From: Martinezella lusitana | GTDB lineage: Bacteria; Pseudomonadota; Alphaproteobacteria; Rhizobiales; Rhizobiaceae | Reading direction: 5' to 3' | Length of the DNA: 64,000 nucleotides | NCBI RefSeq assembly: GCF_014207095.1 | Contig: NZ_JACHBG010000003.1 | Location: 124,001 to 188,000 of the forward strand | Shown: piece by piece, positions 45,345 through 55,059 of the stretch | Layout: the number at the start of each line of letters is the position of its first letter | Numbering within the stretch: position 1 is the first letter of the stretch | The notes under the pieces: model-generated | What the model was told of the DNA's origin: nothing | What the model saw: only the letters and a program-made list of their open reading frames with translations | Databases searched by the model: none | Position numbers and translations under genes: made by a program

Positions 45345-46205
45345 ATGGCGAAGATCCTATCGCTCTCACAAGCGGTGGCAGAGAATGTGCGGGATGGCGA
45401 TACAGTCGCCATGGAAGGTTTCACCCATCTCATTCCTTACGCCGCAGGCCACGAGATCATCCGTCAGGGCAAAAAGGATCTGTTCCTGATCCGCATGACG
45501 CCGGACATTCTGTACGACCAGTTGATCGGCGTCGGCGCGGCACGAGGCATGAAATTTTCGTGGGGCGGCAACCCGGGCGTCGGCTCGCTCCATCGCTTCC
45601 GCGACGCGGTCGAGAACCAGTGGCCTCGCCCACTGGAAATCGAAGAGCACTCGCACGCCGCCATGGCCAATGCCTATGAAGCCGGTGCCGCAAACCTGCC
45701 ATTTGCCATGCTGCGCGGCTATATCGGCGCCGACCTGCCCAAGGTCAACCCGAACATCAGACAAGTCACCTGCCCCTTCACCGGCGAAGTGCTCGCCGCC
45801 GTTCCTGCCATCCGGCCGGACGTTTCCATCATCCATGCGCTGCGTGCCGATCGGAAAGGCAATGTGCTGCTCGAAGGCATCGTCGGTGTTCAGAAGGAGG
45901 CAGTGCTCGCCGCCAAGCGCTCGATCGTCACGGTCGAGGAAATCGTCGACGAACTGAACCCGCCTTCGCCCAATTCCGTCGTGTTGCCGACATGGGCGGT
46001 AACAGCGGTCGCACTCGTCCCGGGCGGCGCTTTCCCATCCTACGCCCAGGGCTATTACGCGCGCTCCAACGCCTTCTATATTGCCTGGGACGAAATCGCC
46101 CGCGATCGCGAGAGCTTCCAGGCCTGGATCGAGGAGCATGTGATGAAGGCCAGTCCGGAGGACTTTGCCAAACATGCCGGCAAGAAGCCGGTCAAGTCGG
46201 CGTAG
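45345..46205 (+). CDS. pcaI: 3-oxoadipate CoA-transferase, subunit A
   Basis: The 286-residue CoA-transferase family I subunit begins ILSLSQAVAENVRDGDTVAM and has FSWGGNPGVGSLHRFRDAVE. At nearly 290 residues it is longer than the 230-residue pseudomonad PcaI and matches the alphaproteobacterial/glutaconate-type form. With PcaJ it moves CoA from succinyl-CoA to 3-oxoadipate. The ribosome site ttgaggagg is strong. It is first in pcaIJF. Confidence 0.94.
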   Translation: MAKILSLSQAVAENVRDGDTVAMEGFTHLIPYAAGHEIIRQGKKDLFLIRMTPDILYDQLIGVGAARGMKFSWGGNPGVGSLHRFRDAVENQWPRPLEIEEHSHAAMANAYEAGAANLPFAMLRGYIGADLPKVNPNIRQVTCPFTGEVLAAVPAIRPDVSIIHALRADRKGNVLLEGIVGVQKEAVLAAKRSIVTVEEIVDELNPPSPNSVVLPTWAVTAVALVPGGAFPSYAQGYYARSNAFYIAWDEIARDRESFQAWIEEHVMKASPEDFAKHAGKKPVKSA

Positions 46206-46215
46206 GGAGATCAAG

Positions 46216-46986
46216 ATGAGCGATTTTACGCCTACAGAAATGATGACGATTGCGGCCGCCCGCGCACTGACGAATGACGATGTCTGCTTCGTCGGCATCG
46301 GCGCCCCGTCGGCCGCCTGCAACGTCGCGCGGCTGACCCATGCGCCCGATATCACCCTGATCTACGAAAGCGGCACGGTCGGCACCAAGCCCGACGTTCT
46401 GCCGCTCTCGATCGGTGACGGCGAGCTTTGCGACACCGCACTCTTTACCGTTTCCGTGCCGGAGATGTTCCGCTACTGGCTGCAGGGCGGCCGTATCACC
46501 ACCGGCTTCCTCGGCGGTGCGCAGATCGACAAATTCGCTAACCTGAACACGACCGTCGTCGGCCCTTACGATCACCCCAAGGTTCGCCTGCCCGGCGGCG
46601 GCGGCGCACCGGAAATTGCCAGCAATTGCGGCCAGATCTTCATCACCATGGCATTGTCGAAGCGCGGCTTCATTGAGAAGCTGCCCTTCATCACCTCGAT
46701 GGGCCATGGCGAGGGCGGCAATCATCGCGAGCGCTTGGGCATGAAGACGAAAGGCCCGACTCGCGTTATTACCGATCTCTGCATTCTCGAGCCTGATCCG
46801 ATCACCAAGGAATTGACTGTCGTGTCGATCCACAAAGGTGTAACCCGGGAGCAGATCACTGAGAATTGCGGCTGGACGCTCAAGTTTGCCGATGAGGTAA
46901 TCGAGACGCCGGTACCGACCGAAACCGAACTATCCGTCCTGCGCGATATCAACGCGCGCACCAAGAAAGCCCATGAGGCAGCCTAA
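46216..46986 (+). CDS. pcaJ: 3-oxoadipate CoA-transferase, subunit B
   Basis: The 256-residue subunit has LIYESGTVGTKP, where the Glu of ESG is the catalytic residue that forms the glutamyl-CoA intermediate, and LGGAQIDKFANLNTTVVG and GGGGAPEIASNCG, typical of family I. ATG 46216 is chosen with aggga upstream; the longer frame would overlap pcaI. Its TAA overlaps the pcaF ATG (TAATG). Confidence 0.94.
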   Translation: MSDFTPTEMMTIAAARALTNDDVCFVGIGAPSAACNVARLTHAPDITLIYESGTVGTKPDVLPLSIGDGELCDTALFTVSVPEMFRYWLQGGRITTGFLGGAQIDKFANLNTTVVGPYDHPKVRLPGGGGAPEIASNCGQIFITMALSKRGFIEKLPFITSMGHGEGGNHRERLGMKTKGPTRVITDLCILEPDPITKELTVVSIHKGVTREQITENCGWTLKFADEVIETPVPTETELSVLRDINARTKKAHEAA

Positions 46987-48191
46987 TGACCGAAGCCTTT
47001 ATCTGTGACTATATCCGCACTCCGATCGGCCGCTTTGGCGGATCGCTCTCCTCCGTTCGCGCCGATGATCTTGGAGCCGTGCCGCTGAAGGCGCTCATCG
47101 CGCGCAACGGCTCGGTCGACTGGGACGCCATCGACGACGTGATCTACGGCTGCGCCAACCAGGCAGGCGAGGACAATCGCAATGTCGCTCGCATGGCAAT
47201 CTTGCTTGCCGGCCTGCCTATCTCAGTGCCGGGTACGACGATCAACCGGCTTTGCGGTTCGGGCATGGACGCCATCATTGCAGCCGCCCGCGCCATCCGT
47301 GCCGGAGAGGCCGACATCATGATTGCGGGCGGTGTCGAAAGCATGTCGCGTGCACCCTTCGTGCTTCCCAAGGCCGAAAGCGCTTTTTCGCGCAACGCCG
47401 AAATCTACGACACCACGATCGGCTGGCGCTTCATCAATCCTGTCATGAAGAAGCAATACGGCGTCGACTCCATGCCGGAGACGGGCGAGAACGTTGCGGA
47501 AGATTATAAGGTCACCCGCGAGGATCAGGACGCCTTTGCCGTTCGTTCACAGGCCAAAGCTGCCGCAGCGCAGGAAAACGGCCGGCTTGCCAAGGAAATC
47601 ACCTCGGTCACGATCCCGCAGCGCAAGGGCGATCCGGTCGTTGTCGGCAAGGATGAGCATCCGCGTGCGACCACGATGGAAGCGCTCGCCAAGCTCGGCA
47701 CACCCTTCAAGAAGGAAGGCGGCACGGTGACGGCCGGCAATGCTTCCGGGGTCAATGATGGCGCCGCCGCACTCATCATCGCATCCGAGGCCGCGGCTAG
47801 AAAATACGGTCTGACGCCGATCGCACGCATCCTCGGCGGCGCTGCTGCCGGCGTCGCCCCGCGTATCATGGGTATCGGCCCGGTTCCGGCGTCACGCAAG
47901 CTGATGGCCCGGCTCGGCATGCGCCAGGAGCAGTTCGACGTCATCGAACTCAACGAGGCCTTCGCCTCGCAGGGGCTTGCCGTGCTGCGCGAACTCGGCA
48001 TTGCCGACGACGACGCTCGCGTCAATCGCAACGGCGGCGCGATCGCGCTTGGCCATCCCCTCGGCATGTCCGGCGCTCGCATCACCGGCACGGCGGCTCT
48101 TGAACTCAAGGAAACCGGCGGGCGCTACTCGCTCTCGACCATGTGCATCGGCGTCGGCCAGGGCATAGCCATCGCGCTGGAACGAGTCTGA
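46986..48191 (+). CDS. pcaF: 3-oxoadipyl-CoA thiolase
   Basis: The 401-residue thiolase has the acyl-accepting Cys in TTINRLCGSGMDAI, the His of NGGAIALGHPLGMSGAR and the second Cys in TMCIGVGQGIAIALE. It splits 3-oxoadipyl-CoA to succinyl-CoA and acetyl-CoA, the last step of the route. It is last of pcaIJF and its start overlaps the pcaJ stop by one base. Confidence 0.95.
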   Translation: MTEAFICDYIRTPIGRFGGSLSSVRADDLGAVPLKALIARNGSVDWDAIDDVIYGCANQAGEDNRNVARMAILLAGLPISVPGTTINRLCGSGMDAIIAAARAIRAGEADIMIAGGVESMSRAPFVLPKAESAFSRNAEIYDTTIGWRFINPVMKKQYGVDSMPETGENVAEDYKVTREDQDAFAVRSQAKAAAAQENGRLAKEITSVTIPQRKGDPVVVGKDEHPRATTMEALAKLGTPFKKEGGTVTAGNASGVNDGAAALIIASEAAARKYGLTPIARILGGAAAGVAPRIMGIGPVPASRKLMARLGMRQEQFDVIELNEAFASQGLAVLRELGIADDDARVNRNGGAIALGHPLGMSGARITGTAALELKETGGRYSLSTMCIGVGQGIAIALERV

Positions 48192-48346
48192 TCTTTTCGA
48201 TCGCTTGCGGTCCGTCGCCCCAATCGCGGCGGACCTCCCAGATCAGCGCACCCTGCATGACAAACCAAATAAGGCCGCAATTACCGAAGTGATCGGGAAC
48301 GGCGGACGCTTTGATGCGTTTTCCTACTGCTCAGTGGGATCGATCG

Positions 48347-50686
48347 ATGTCGTCACGCCAGAATTGCATAAAGTCATTTTCGTCAAACGTACTTATCATT
48401 GCCATTGCCATCATCCTGTCGTTGTCGATAGCGCAAACCGCTTTGGCAGCCGAAGGGCAGAAGGCCAGCCATCCCTCGGAAGGGTTGTTTCTGGCCCAGA
48501 TCGTTCTGCTTGTCGTATCGGGCAGGTTGCTCGGCGAATTGATGGTGCGGTTCGGTCAACCATCGATCATGGGACAGATCATTGCCGGCATCATTCTCGG
48601 CCCATCCCTTTTCGGCCTGGCTTTCCCGCATGCGCAAGCGAGCCTCTTCCCATCAAATGAAGCGCAGAAGAGCATGGCTGACGCAGTGGCCCAGCTCGGC
48701 ATCCTCTTTCTCCTGCTGCTCGCCGGCATGGAAACCGATCTCGGACTGGCGAAGCGCCTGCGCAAATCCGCGGCAGGCGTATCGCTGGCGGGCATCGTCA
48801 TTCCTTTTGCTGCAGGCTTCGCCCTCGGAGAGCTTATTCCCGACTCCCTGCTTCCCGACCCTCAGAAACGGCTGGTCACCTCGCTCTTTCTCGGCACTGC
48901 GCTTTCGATCTCTTCGGTGAAGATCGTCGCCTCCGTCGTCCGCGAGATGGACTTCATGCGCCGAAACATCGGCCAGCTGATCGTTGCCTCCGCCATCATC
49001 GACGACACGGTCGGATGGGTGATCATCGCCATAACCTTCGGCCTCGCCGAAAAGGGCATGGTCGATCTGACCACACTGGCAACAAGCGTCGTCGGCACGC
49101 TGGCCTTCATGGCCGTCAGCTTCACCGTCGGCCGGCGGATCGTCTTCGAGATCATCCGCTGGACCAACGACAATTTCCGCAGCGACCTGCCGGTGCTCAG
49201 CGCCATCATCGCAATCATGGGCGCAATGGCGATCATCACCAACCTCATTGGCGTCCACACTGTGCTCGGAGCTTTCGTCGCCGGTATCCTGGTCGGTGAA
49301 TCGCCGATCCTCACCCGCCAGATCGATGTACAGCTTCGAGGGTTGACGACGGCACTCTTCATGCCCGCCTTCTTCGGATTGACGGGCCTTCAGACAGATC
49401 TCACGGTGCTCGCCGATCCCTCGATCCTTCTGCTGACGGCAGCCGTCGTGATCATCGCAAGTGTCGGCAAATTCGGTGGCGCCTTCGCGGCTGCCAAGAT
49501 CAGCGGTTATTCGGGATCCGAAGCCCTGGCGCTGGGTTGCGGCATGAATGCCAGAGGGTCGACGGAGGTTATCGTCGCGACCATCGGTCTTTCCGTCGGC
49601 GTCCTCGACGAAAAGCTGTTCTCCGTCGTTGTCGCCATGGCCGTCATCACGACGATGGCCATGCCGCCGACGCTTCGCTGGGCGCTGGCACGCCTGCCAT
49701 TGCGGAAAGAGGAGCGCGACCGGCTGGAGCGCGAAGAATTCGAAAGCGAAAGCTTCCTCGGCAATTTCGAACGCATCCTGTTAACCGTCGACGGCTCGCA
49801 AAGTAGCCGCCTTGCCGCCTGGATCGCCGCCTTCTTCACGGTAACCCGCAGGATGCCAATCACCGTACTCGATGTCCGCGCACCGATTGATGAGAGCGAA
49901 GAACGGGAGATGGCAAGCGCAAACGGTCAGCAAGTGCCACCCCAGAGCAGAACGATTGCGCAAGAACTGCGCGAGTTCGCGACCGATCTGCTCTCGGCAG
50001 CCGCTCCAGATGCCGGCCTGACCGCTGCGAGCGACATCCACATAACCGTCCGGGATAGGAATGGTGAGCTCGAGACCGTGCTTAGCGATATTTCCAGCAC
50101 CGGTCACGACCTTCTCCTTACCGGGGTGGAACCTTCCATGGGCCAGGATGGCCGCTTCAGCCGGCCACTTCAAATCATGACATCCGCCTTCAAGGGCACC
50201 TCGGCCATCGTCTCGGCCCGAGGCCCGCTCCCCGAACGCCCGCGGGACTTGCGGATTCTGCTGCCCGTGAGCGGTACCGAGCGCTCTATACGGGCGGCCG
50301 AATTCGGGCTTGCCATTGCCAAGGCAGCCGGTGCCCATTGCGCACTGCTATTGATCGTGGAACCGCGACAGGTCAGGGCCATCCCGCGCATCAGCGATCG
50401 CGGTAGCGACCATCAGGATGTCCTGAAGATCGTCGGTGAAATCGCCGATTATTACGGTGTGGAAGTCGAGAAGGTCATCCAGGAAGGCCCCTCTCCGGAG
50501 CTGTCGATCCTGCGTCACGCTCGCAGCGGCAGGTACAATCTAGTCGTGCTGGGGGTGAGCAAGCGGGCAAGCGGCGGCCTTTCCTATGGAAGCGTCGCTG
50601 ATACGCTTCTGCAGACCGCCGACCGGTCATGCATATTCATCGAAACCGATCTGGCGCCCAACGCGGTGCTGCCAAACCAGTCTTGA
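48347..50686 (+). CDS. Cation/proton antiporter (CPA2) with C-terminal universal-stress-type domains
   Basis: The 779-residue protein has a hydrophobic N-terminus and about twelve membrane helices of the KefB/NapA-type exchanger (SGRLLGELMVRFGQPSIMGQ, GMETDLGLAKRLR, SAIIDDTVGWVIIA, GCGMNARGSTEVIVA). The C-terminal 300 residues look like tandem UspA-like cytoplasmic domains (ERILLTVDGSQSSRLAAWIA, then DLRILLPVSGTERSIRAAEF and LVVLGVSKRASGG). It should exchange Na+ or K+ for H+. I start at ATG 48347 with ggga eight bases before it; 48311-48314 is the alternative. It is alone on this strand. Confidence 0.88.
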   Translation: MSSRQNCIKSFSSNVLIIAIAIILSLSIAQTALAAEGQKASHPSEGLFLAQIVLLVVSGRLLGELMVRFGQPSIMGQIIAGIILGPSLFGLAFPHAQASLFPSNEAQKSMADAVAQLGILFLLLLAGMETDLGLAKRLRKSAAGVSLAGIVIPFAAGFALGELIPDSLLPDPQKRLVTSLFLGTALSISSVKIVASVVREMDFMRRNIGQLIVASAIIDDTVGWVIIAITFGLAEKGMVDLTTLATSVVGTLAFMAVSFTVGRRIVFEIIRWTNDNFRSDLPVLSAIIAIMGAMAIITNLIGVHTVLGAFVAGILVGESPILTRQIDVQLRGLTTALFMPAFFGLTGLQTDLTVLADPSILLLTAAVVIIASVGKFGGAFAAAKISGYSGSEALALGCGMNARGSTEVIVATIGLSVGVLDEKLFSVVVAMAVITTMAMPPTLRWALARLPLRKEERDRLEREEFESESFLGNFERILLTVDGSQSSRLAAWIAAFFTVTRRMPITVLDVRAPIDESEEREMASANGQQVPPQSRTIAQELREFATDLLSAAAPDAGLTAASDIHITVRDRNGELETVLSDISSTGHDLLLTGVEPSMGQDGRFSRPLQIMTSAFKGTSAIVSARGPLPERPRDLRILLPVSGTERSIRAAEFGLAIAKAAGAHCALLLIVEPRQVRAIPRISDRGSDHQDVLKIVGEIADYYGVEVEKVIQEGPSPELSILRHARSGRYNLVVLGVSKRASGGLSYGSVADTLLQTADRSCIFIETDLAPNAVLPNQS

Positions 50687-50751
50687 TCGCTCTTTGATAT
50701 CCGGCTGCGTCATCAAGGCTGCAATCTGCTTGCTTGGACGGGCGGCCGCAC

Positions 50752-51147
50752 TCATCGTCGTTCAAGCTGAGCGGAGATGGCCGCTTTGTCTATGATCGAC
50801 CAGACCTCATGGATTCGCCCTTGCGAAAATTCGTAAAAGACGTTTTCCGAAAACTGCACTCTTTTGCCGTTCACCGGCGAGCCGAACAGCATGCCCTTCG
50901 GTGTACAGTCAAAACGCAAGCGGCTGGCAACACGCGGCGGCTCGCAAACCAACATGCCGATGTCGAAATGAAGATCGGATATCGCACGAAAATCCCCTTC
51001 GAGCATCTCGCGATATCCTAATAATCCGACATGGTTGCCATTGTAGCAGACATCATCGTGGACGAAATCGGCCAAATTCGCCCAGTCCTGCTGATTCAGG
51101 CAGGCAATATAACCTCGATAGATCTCGGAAAGGCCGGCGCTGGACAT
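50752..51147 (-). CDS. SnoaL-like/NTF2-fold protein (ester cyclase type)
   Basis: The 131-residue protein has SnoaL-like features: an N-terminal helix with YIACLNQQDWANLADFVHDD, the loop NHVGLLGYREML and a final strand FYEFSQGRIHEVWSIID. NTF2-fold proteins include cyclases, isomerases and simple binding domains; the function is unknown. It follows the GGDEF-EAL gene by 39 bases on the same strand, so may share its transcript. Confidence 0.75.
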   Translation of the reverse strand: MSSAGLSEIYRGYIACLNQQDWANLADFVHDDVCYNGNHVGLLGYREMLEGDFRAISDLHFDIGMLVCEPPRVASRLRFDCTPKGMLFGSPVNGKRVQFSENVFYEFSQGRIHEVWSIIDKAAISAQLERR

Positions 51148-51186
51148 CTTGTTGCCTTTGCAGTTCTCCCAGCACCGGCTGATCGC

Positions 51187-53211
51187 TTAAGCCGATGCCT
51201 GCCACCGCCGGCGCCCTGCCTGCCTCATCGCAATCGGATGCTTGAGCGGCGGTGCCGGACGGCCGATATGGTAGCCTTGAACAGCGTCGATACCAAAGGA
51301 TTTGACGAGGTCGAGCTGCTCCTCATCTTCAACACCCTCGACCAGGATGCGATGGCCGCGGTTGCGCACCAGGCCGATAATGTCCTCAAGAAGAACCTTC
51401 GCACCTTCGCTTTTTACCGCATCGTGAAGGAACGACTTGTCGATCTTGACGGTCTCGAATTCCATCAGGCGAAGCCAGGAGAGCCCCGCAAATCCGGTGC
51501 CGAAATCGTCGAGCCAGAACTTGATGCCGAGCCTCTTCAGGTCCTGAATACTTTCGAGCACGTCCGGGCGTATTTCCATCTCGACGCCTTCGGTGATTTC
51601 GAAGGCGACCCTGTGTCCCGAGATACCCGTTTCCGCCAGGATTGCCGCGACCTGCGCGGCAAAGCCCGGCGCGCGAAGCTGGATCGGGGATACATTGACG
51701 CTGACCGTTTCAACGAGATCACGCGAAAGCAAATCGCAACATGCTCTTCTGATCGCCCAGTAACCAAGCTCGATGATCGCGCCAGTGCGTTCTGCTACCG
51801 GGATGAACACCGCCGGAGACGAGTTCGACCCATCGAGCAGTTGCAGCCGCATCAGGGCTTCATAGGCGCCGATCTCTCCCGTCTCCAGAGATTGGATCGG
51901 CTGATAAACCAGCGAAACGAGGTTCTGTTGGATGGCGATCTTCAATATCGCTGCGATATTCTCGCTCGCATCCCCGCCGGGAAGCTCGTTCGGATCGAAT
52001 ATCCTCGCGCAGTTGCGGCCGCTCGCTTTCGCCGAATAAAGCGCACGATCGGCCTCGTTGATGACGTTTTCCAGCTTCGTGCCGACGATGTCCCTGGTGA
52101 TGGTCGCCCCGACACTCACCGTGACGTGCCTGAAGCCATCCAGTCGCTGCGCATGGACGATATCGAGCGCTTCGATCCCCTCGCAGATGGCTTGGGCCAA
52201 AGCCAGCGCATCCGCACTGCGATCAAGATCGATAATGACGATGAACTCCTCGCCGCCGTATCGCCCCACGGTCGCGCCCAGAGGGGCCACAATATCCGAC
52301 AGGGCGTTTGCGACCGTGACGAGACAATGGTCGCCTTCCTGATGGCCATAATAATCGTTGTACTTCTTGAAGAAATCGACGTCGACCAATAGCACCGCGA
52401 ATGCAACCGCATCCTGACGCCAGCGTTCCCAGAACTGCTTAAGGCGGATATCGGCGGCTCTTCGATTTTCCATCCCCGTCAGGGAGTCCGTGATCGACAG
52501 GCGCAGAAGAGCTTCGCCGCGCTCCGTCGCCTGGCGCTGCTGCAACTCGGCTTCCCTCGCATTGAGAAAGACGTTGAAGCGCTCCTTGTTCAGCTTCCAG
52601 TTCACGTAGGACGTGAAAATGAAGCAGCAGGAATAAAAGGTCGTGAACGCCAGGCAATAGGCCAGGCTGTAGTGGAACTGAGTGAGCGACAGCAGAAAGG
52701 AAACGAAGATCAGCCCCGATGAGACAACTGCGAGGCTGAATTCGAGGCTGAAGAACAAATTGACGCCCATCATGAAGATAGCGCCGAAAGCAGCATAATA
52801 GGAGAAGGCCTCGGCATTTGCGGTCTGCAACGCCGGTACCAGCCATACGATATATCCGAGGACCACCGCGGCTGCGCATGTAGCCTCAAGTTCGCCAGCA
52901 CGGCGCTGGTGAGCAAACTGGATTTCCAGAACCAGCAGCGAGATGATGCCAATCAGGAAACGCGCCGGAATCGTCACATGCGAAACGTCGGGAATGAAGA
53001 TTAGGTCCGTTACCAGGAACAGAACATAGACCGGCACGGCAAGCCATAGGCCGCTGCGTGCCACGGCACGGCGCGTCTCGTCACTGTAATCCTTATAAAG
53101 AGCGCGCAACCCGACGGGGTCGCTCGTCCGGCGTGGCCCTCCCCGGCCAGAATCGCTTCCTCTCGACAATCGACGCATGTTCACCATCACCCGAGTTAGC
53201 CGAGACTTCAT
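51187..53211 (-). CDS. Membrane GGDEF-EAL protein (c-di-GMP synthesis/breakdown)
   Basis: About six membrane helices fill residues 50-205. A GGDEF domain follows with an intact active-site variant GGEEF (about 319-323) and no RxxD inhibitory site at the usual place, then an EAL domain with EAL (about 451-453), VNVSPIQL, FEITEGVE, LDDFGTGFAGLSWLR and KIDKSF. Both halves keep their key residues, so it could make or degrade c-di-GMP depending on signals from the membrane part. Start: ATG 53211; later ATGs at 53187 and 53178 are possible. It is divergent from a methyltransferase gene. Confidence 0.92.
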   Translation of the reverse strand: MKSRLTRVMVNMRRLSRGSDSGRGGPRRTSDPVGLRALYKDYSDETRRAVARSGLWLAVPVYVLFLVTDLIFIPDVSHVTIPARFLIGIISLLVLEIQFAHQRRAGELEATCAAAVVLGYIVWLVPALQTANAEAFSYYAAFGAIFMMGVNLFFSLEFSLAVVSSGLIFVSFLLSLTQFHYSLAYCLAFTTFYSCCFIFTSYVNWKLNKERFNVFLNAREAELQQRQATERGEALLRLSITDSLTGMENRRAADIRLKQFWERWRQDAVAFAVLLVDVDFFKKYNDYYGHQEGDHCLVTVANALSDIVAPLGATVGRYGGEEFIVIIDLDRSADALALAQAICEGIEALDIVHAQRLDGFRHVTVSVGATITRDIVGTKLENVINEADRALYSAKASGRNCARIFDPNELPGGDASENIAAILKIAIQQNLVSLVYQPIQSLETGEIGAYEALMRLQLLDGSNSSPAVFIPVAERTGAIIELGYWAIRRACCDLLSRDLVETVSVNVSPIQLRAPGFAAQVAAILAETGISGHRVAFEITEGVEMEIRPDVLESIQDLKRLGIKFWLDDFGTGFAGLSWLRLMEFETVKIDKSFLHDAVKSEGAKVLLEDIIGLVRNRGHRILVEGVEDEEQLDLVKSFGIDAVQGYHIGRPAPPLKHPIAMRQAGRRRWQASA

Positions 53212-53317
53212 GTCCACCGCAGTTCGCTTTGCGTCGCTCAACCGAACAAAATGCTTGCTTCACCGGGCTGCTAATTTGCTTCGTTTGATAACGACAGCGT
53301 TGCAACAGTGACATTAA

Positions 53318-53356
53318 CAAAACCATAGCGCTCACATTTTATGTGAGATATGGTTT
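53318..53356. promoter_or_regulatory. Long palindrome in the GGDEF-EAL/methyltransferase intergenic region
   Basis: AAAACCAT (53318-53325) and CTCACAT (53330-53336) are mirrored by ATGTGAG (53340-53346) and ATGGTTTT (53349-53356). It lies 27 bases before the methyltransferase start and could be an operator or a leader hairpin; the plus strand ends in TTTT. No binding protein is assigned. Confidence 0.55.
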
Positions 53357-53383
53357 TCATAGTCTTCACGGAATCATTTAAAA

Positions 53384-54415
53384 TTGAAACAATTTCAAAC
53401 TGCTCTCGACGGCTACAGCCTTGTAACCGCACAATCGATCTCGGAGCACGCGAGATCTACGGTTAACAATTTTACAATCGACCAGACTAAGGAGGGCGAA
53501 GCAGAACTCGCCCTCATTCTATCATTGACGCAACAGGCATTTGAGACCAACGCACCCGTTCACGGCATCATGAAAGCCCTGACCGAACGGTTACAGACGC
53601 TGAAGAACAAGGTAACGCCGCTGACCTGGACGCACCTTGCTGCGCTGGCACAGATGCATCCGGTCTCGTCCTACCTGCTTCAGGATCCCCTGACCCGGTG
53701 GTCGTTCGAAAAGCCACGCGGATACAGCGGTGATGCCCAATTGCTGGATTTCATCTACGAGCACCCGGCCGTCGCCTCCCAGGTGAAAGAAGCGTCGCCG
53801 CTTGGAACCGAAATCTACGATTTCACGCGACAGGCAGCGTCGGCGGTCGCCGTGCGCGAAAGGCGTGATCTTCTTGCGGGGCATGTCGATGCCGTTGCCA
53901 GCGAGAAGCCGAATGCAGAGGTTCTAGCGATCGCCGCCGGACACCTGCGCGAAGCGGAGCGCTCGGATGCCTTTAAGAGCGGCAAGCTCGGACGCTGGGT
54001 CGCGCTCGATCAGGATCCGATCAGTGTCGGCTCCGTCAGTTCGGCCTTCCACGGCAGCTGCATCGAAGCGGTCAACGGATCCGTTCGCACCATTCTCGGA
54101 CGAGCGCAGAAGCTCGGAACTTTCGATTTCATCTACGCAGCGGGCCTCTATGACTATCTGGCAGAAAGCGTCGCCGTGAAATTGACGGAGCGGTGCCTGC
54201 AGATGCTAAAGCCGGGCGGAAAGTTTCTTCTCGCGAACTTTGCCCAGGATATCGGCGTTGAGGGTTACATGGAAACCTTCATGAATTGGCCGCTGATCTG
54301 GCGAACCGACCGGGATGTCCAATCGATCGTGGATAAGGTCAAGCACCCGATCGCCGACAGCACCGTTACGCGCGGCGAAAACGGCGGCGTTATCTATGCG
54401 ATGCTGACCGTTTGA
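53384..54415 (+). CDS. Class I SAM-dependent methyltransferase-like protein
   Basis: The 343-residue protein has an N-terminal helical region (about 1-170, including WSFEKPRGYSGDAQLLDFIY) and a C-terminal Rossmann-like part (AEVLAIAAGHLREAE, WVALDQDP, FDFIYAAGLYDYL, LKPGGKFLLANF). Glycine motif I is degenerate (AIAAGHLRE). Proteins of this type are often annotated as 3-hydroxypalmitate methyl ester (PhcB-like) factors; I cannot confirm that. The start appears to be TTG at 53384, as no ATG fits before residue 63. Confidence 0.78.
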   Translation: MKQFQTALDGYSLVTAQSISEHARSTVNNFTIDQTKEGEAELALILSLTQQAFETNAPVHGIMKALTERLQTLKNKVTPLTWTHLAALAQMHPVSSYLLQDPLTRWSFEKPRGYSGDAQLLDFIYEHPAVASQVKEASPLGTEIYDFTRQAASAVAVRERRDLLAGHVDAVASEKPNAEVLAIAAGHLREAERSDAFKSGKLGRWVALDQDPISVGSVSSAFHGSCIEAVNGSVRTILGRAQKLGTFDFIYAAGLYDYLAESVAVKLTERCLQMLKPGGKFLLANFAQDIGVEGYMETFMNWPLIWRTDRDVQSIVDKVKHPIADSTVTRGENGGVIYAMLTV

Positions 54416-54432
54416 TGCCTGTGATGGGCAGC

Positions 54433-55059
54433 TCACGGCCGAGCCGCGTTGCGGCTTGGCCGGCTGAGACGATACCCCATGAACAATAGCGGATAAGCCA
54501 GCATGATTGCGGCGAAAGCTGCAGGCAGGGCAATGTCCTGATCGAACATGTGCCTGCGCAGCATATAGCCCGATACGAGATAAGGCGTGTTCCAGAGAGC
54601 CGCGCCCAAAAAGGTTGCGATCGCAAAGCGCATGGCGGGTAAGGCAAGCGCTCCGGCGGGAAATGCGAGATAGACCCTCGCAACCGGAATGATCTGGCCG
54701 ACAAAGGTGACGCCAAACCGGTGATCACGATACCCGTCTTTCAGTCGCCAATACCAACCGCTTCCCACACCAAGACGTTTCTCCATCTGCAAGATAAGAG
54801 CGTCACCGCGTTTGGGGCCGAACCATCGACCCAGGATATACCAGAACAACGAACCCGCAGTTGATCCTGCGGCCGTAACCGCAACGACGCCCGGCATATC
54901 GCTCAGGCTGGATACGCCGAACATCCCGAGCATGATGAGCATGCCGCCAGAGGGAACGATGGGGATCAACTTCTCTACGGTGGAACAGAGAGCAAGGCCA
55001 AGCAGGCCCCATGCAGCCAAAGCCGGCAGGAAGTCGAGGACGTCGGTTTGATTGATCAT
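54433..55059 (-). CDS. DedA family membrane protein
   Basis: The 208-residue protein has the DedA (VTT/SNARE-associated) plan: a re-entrant loop near IPIVPSGGMLIMLG, GSLFWYILGRWFG, then VGQIIPVARVYLAFPAGALA with the conserved Arg and Pro. DedA proteins act as lipid flippases or support membrane energetics. The ATG overlaps the stop of the phospholipid N-methyltransferase-like gene (ATGA), which links both to membrane lipid work. Confidence 0.88.
   Translation of the reverse strand: MINQTDVLDFLPALAAWGLLGLALCSTVEKLIPIVPSGGMLIMLGMFGVSSLSDMPGVVAVTAAGSTAGSLFWYILGRWFGPKRGDALILQMEKRLGVGSGWYWRLKDGYRDHRFGVTFVGQIIPVARVYLAFPAGALALPAMRFAIATFLGAALWNTPYLVSGYMLRRHMFDQDIALPAAFAAIMLAYPLLFMGYRLSRPSRNAARP

Noticed and set aside
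53488-53495. Strong AAGGAGG near the start of the methyltransferase gene
   Set aside because: No ATG, GTG or TTG follows at usable spacing, so it does not mark the true start; it is probably chance within the coding sequence.
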